NCBI GenBank assembly: GCA_046727435.1
Contig: JBKPCR010000424.1
Coordinates: 1 to 7,116 of the forward strand
Direction of reading: 5' to 3'
Length of the DNA stretch: 7,116 bases
Source of the DNA: CAVPRW01 sp046727435 [NCBI: bacterium]
GTDB taxonomy: Bacteria; Tectomicrobia; Entotheonellia; J063
The notes under the pieces were generated by a model. It was not told the origin of the DNA. It ran no database searches and saw nothing but the letters and a program-made list of their open reading frames with translations. This document shows positions 6,169 through 7,116 of this stretch, piece by piece. Both the position numbers and the translations under genes were made by a program. Each line of letters starts with the position of its first letter. Position 1 is the stretch's first letter.

Positions 6169-7116
6169 CAAGCAAGAACGACTCACCCAGTTGCAGAAGT
6201 TGCTCGGTGAGACGCATACGCTGTTCACAGCTGAATCTCCGGCAGATGCCGTGGAGTTCCTGCAGCTCACCAAGGTGGACGTGGTGATAGGGGCCTTTGA
6301 CACGCGTTCTCCGCAAATCGTCCAGTTTTTCGAGCAAATCAAGACGGTGCAACGCCACTGCGTCACCCTCTACTTGGCACCTCCGCCTCCCCCCGACGGT
6401 GCGAGTGAGGAGACATCCATTCCCCGAACCGACTTTGTCCTGCGCCGTCCATTCTCCCGTGAGGATCTCTGCCAGGTCATTGACCAAGCTCTGGAAAAAC
6501 AGCACCTGCTCGAAGAACTCGCCTCCGTGCGCGGTCAGGCAGGAGCCCAACCCGCTCCAGTCGCTCCCAAGCTCAACAACGATCTATCGCTGTCAAGGAT
6601 TGGGCAGATCCTGCGGGATTTCGCCAAGGCCTTCAGTGCGAAGTCCGATTTACACCGCGCCCTGAATCTGTTTCTCGATGCCATTGGAGAATTCCTGCGC
6701 CCGAGTCGGATGTCGATCCTCGTTCGCAATACCACCACTCGTGAGTTCGCGATACGTGCCCACCGCGGCCTTCAGCCTCAGATCGCTGACAGCCTACGCC
6801 TCCGCGCCAACGAGGGGCTACCGCTGTGGCTCATGACGGAGGCCCGAATCCTCCATCGTGCCGAGGTCGAAAGTCATCTGCACACGCCGATTTACCTGGA
6901 TGTCCATCGTGAGATGCAAGCCCTGCGGACGGTGGCGAGCATCCCCTTGATCGCCTCCAGCAGCCTAGTTGGCATCCTCAATCTCGGTGAACGCGTCACC
7001 GGCCTGCCATACACCGATGACGAGCTCGAGATCCTGTTCAGCTTAGCTGGCCAGGTGGCCATCAGCATCCAAGACATCAATCTGCAAGAGGAGTTCCAAT
7101 CGCAGAAGACGTGCAT
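6143..7116 (+). CDS. Degenerate receiver plus GAF domain signalling protein, N-terminal part
   Basis: 324 codons are in the window and the gene continues beyond the right edge. Residues 1-120 have the length and pattern of a response-regulator receiver (MKALLLVANKQERL, VDVVIGAFD, FVLRRPFSREDL). The key residues are gone, however. The N-terminal acidic pair is replaced by ANK, the phospho-acceptor position in VVIGA is Ala51 (nearest Asp is D53), and the conserved Lys before PF is Arg102. A Pro-rich and polar linker (80-90, 130-147) leads to a GAF domain of about residues 165-312 (SILVRNTTTREFAIRAHRGL, VASIPLIASSSLVGILNLGE, TDDELEILFSLAGQVAISI). ATG 6143 is preceded by AGGGAG (6128-6133) at 9 bases and overlaps the kinase gene by 26 bases. 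The missing C-terminus could hold a kinase, a sigma-54 AAA+ output or a cyclic-di-GMP domain. It is probably a partner or modulator of the upstream kinase rather than a classical phospho-accepting regulator. Confidence 0.85.
   Translation, partial: MKALLLVANKQERLTQLQKLLGETHTLFTAESPADAVEFLQLTKVDVVIGAFDTRSPQIVQFFEQIKTVQRHCVTLYLAPPPPPDGASEETSIPRTDFVLRRPFSREDLCQVIDQALEKQHLLEELASVRGQAGAQPAPVAPKLNNDLSLSRIGQILRDFAKAFSAKSDLHRALNLFLDAIGEFLRPSRMSILVRNTTTREFAIRAHRGLQPQIADSLRLRANEGLPLWLMTEARILHRAEVESHLHTPIYLDVHREMQALRTVASIPLIASSSLVGILNLGERVTGLPYTDDELEILFSLAGQVAISIQDINLQEEFQSQKTC

Overview
The window comes from a bacterial chromosome or contig of moderately high GC. It has Shine-Dalgarno-led genes, short overlaps inside operons and one multi-domain sensor kinase. 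The overall style (7TM-type hybrid sensor gene, acyl-CoA ligase plus FAH-family hydrolase, ACTCAG-type intergenic repeats) reminds me of environmental Gram-negatives such as Nitrospirota. This is an impression from gene types and repeats, not a demonstrated assignment. No rRNA, tRNA, insertion sequence, CRISPR array or phage gene is visible.

Layout: two transcription units diverge from a central gene-free stretch (1932-2404). Leftward (minus strand) runs a fumarylacetoacetate-hydrolase-family gene (1931-975). After a 91-base gap holding a heptamer-based inverted repeat, it is followed by the N-terminal half of an AMP-forming acyl-CoA synthetase of the medium-chain type (883-1, cut by the window edge). 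These two look like parts of a small acid-activation or degradation module.

Rightward (plus strand) runs a tight three-gene operon. It starts with a FabF-like beta-ketoacyl synthase with an intact Cys-His-Lys-His active site but an altered gate loop (2405-3673). Next is a large membrane sensor histidine kinase (multi-TM, GAF, PAS, HisKA, HATPase; 3664-6168). Last is a degenerate-receiver plus GAF protein that runs off the right edge (6143 onward). The synthase and kinase overlap by 10 bases, and the kinase and pseudo-receiver protein by 26 bases, so the three products are probably made in a coupled fashion.

The most interesting point is this plus-strand operon. A lone condensing enzyme with no carrier protein or reductase in view is translationally coupled to a multi-span sensor kinase, and next comes a receiver-like protein lacking the phospho-acceptor Asp. 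One testable reading is a lipid or acyl-derived signal synthase with its sensor. The plainer reading is a lipid or secondary-metabolite cluster whose regulator lies beside its first enzyme. Neither can be decided from this window alone.
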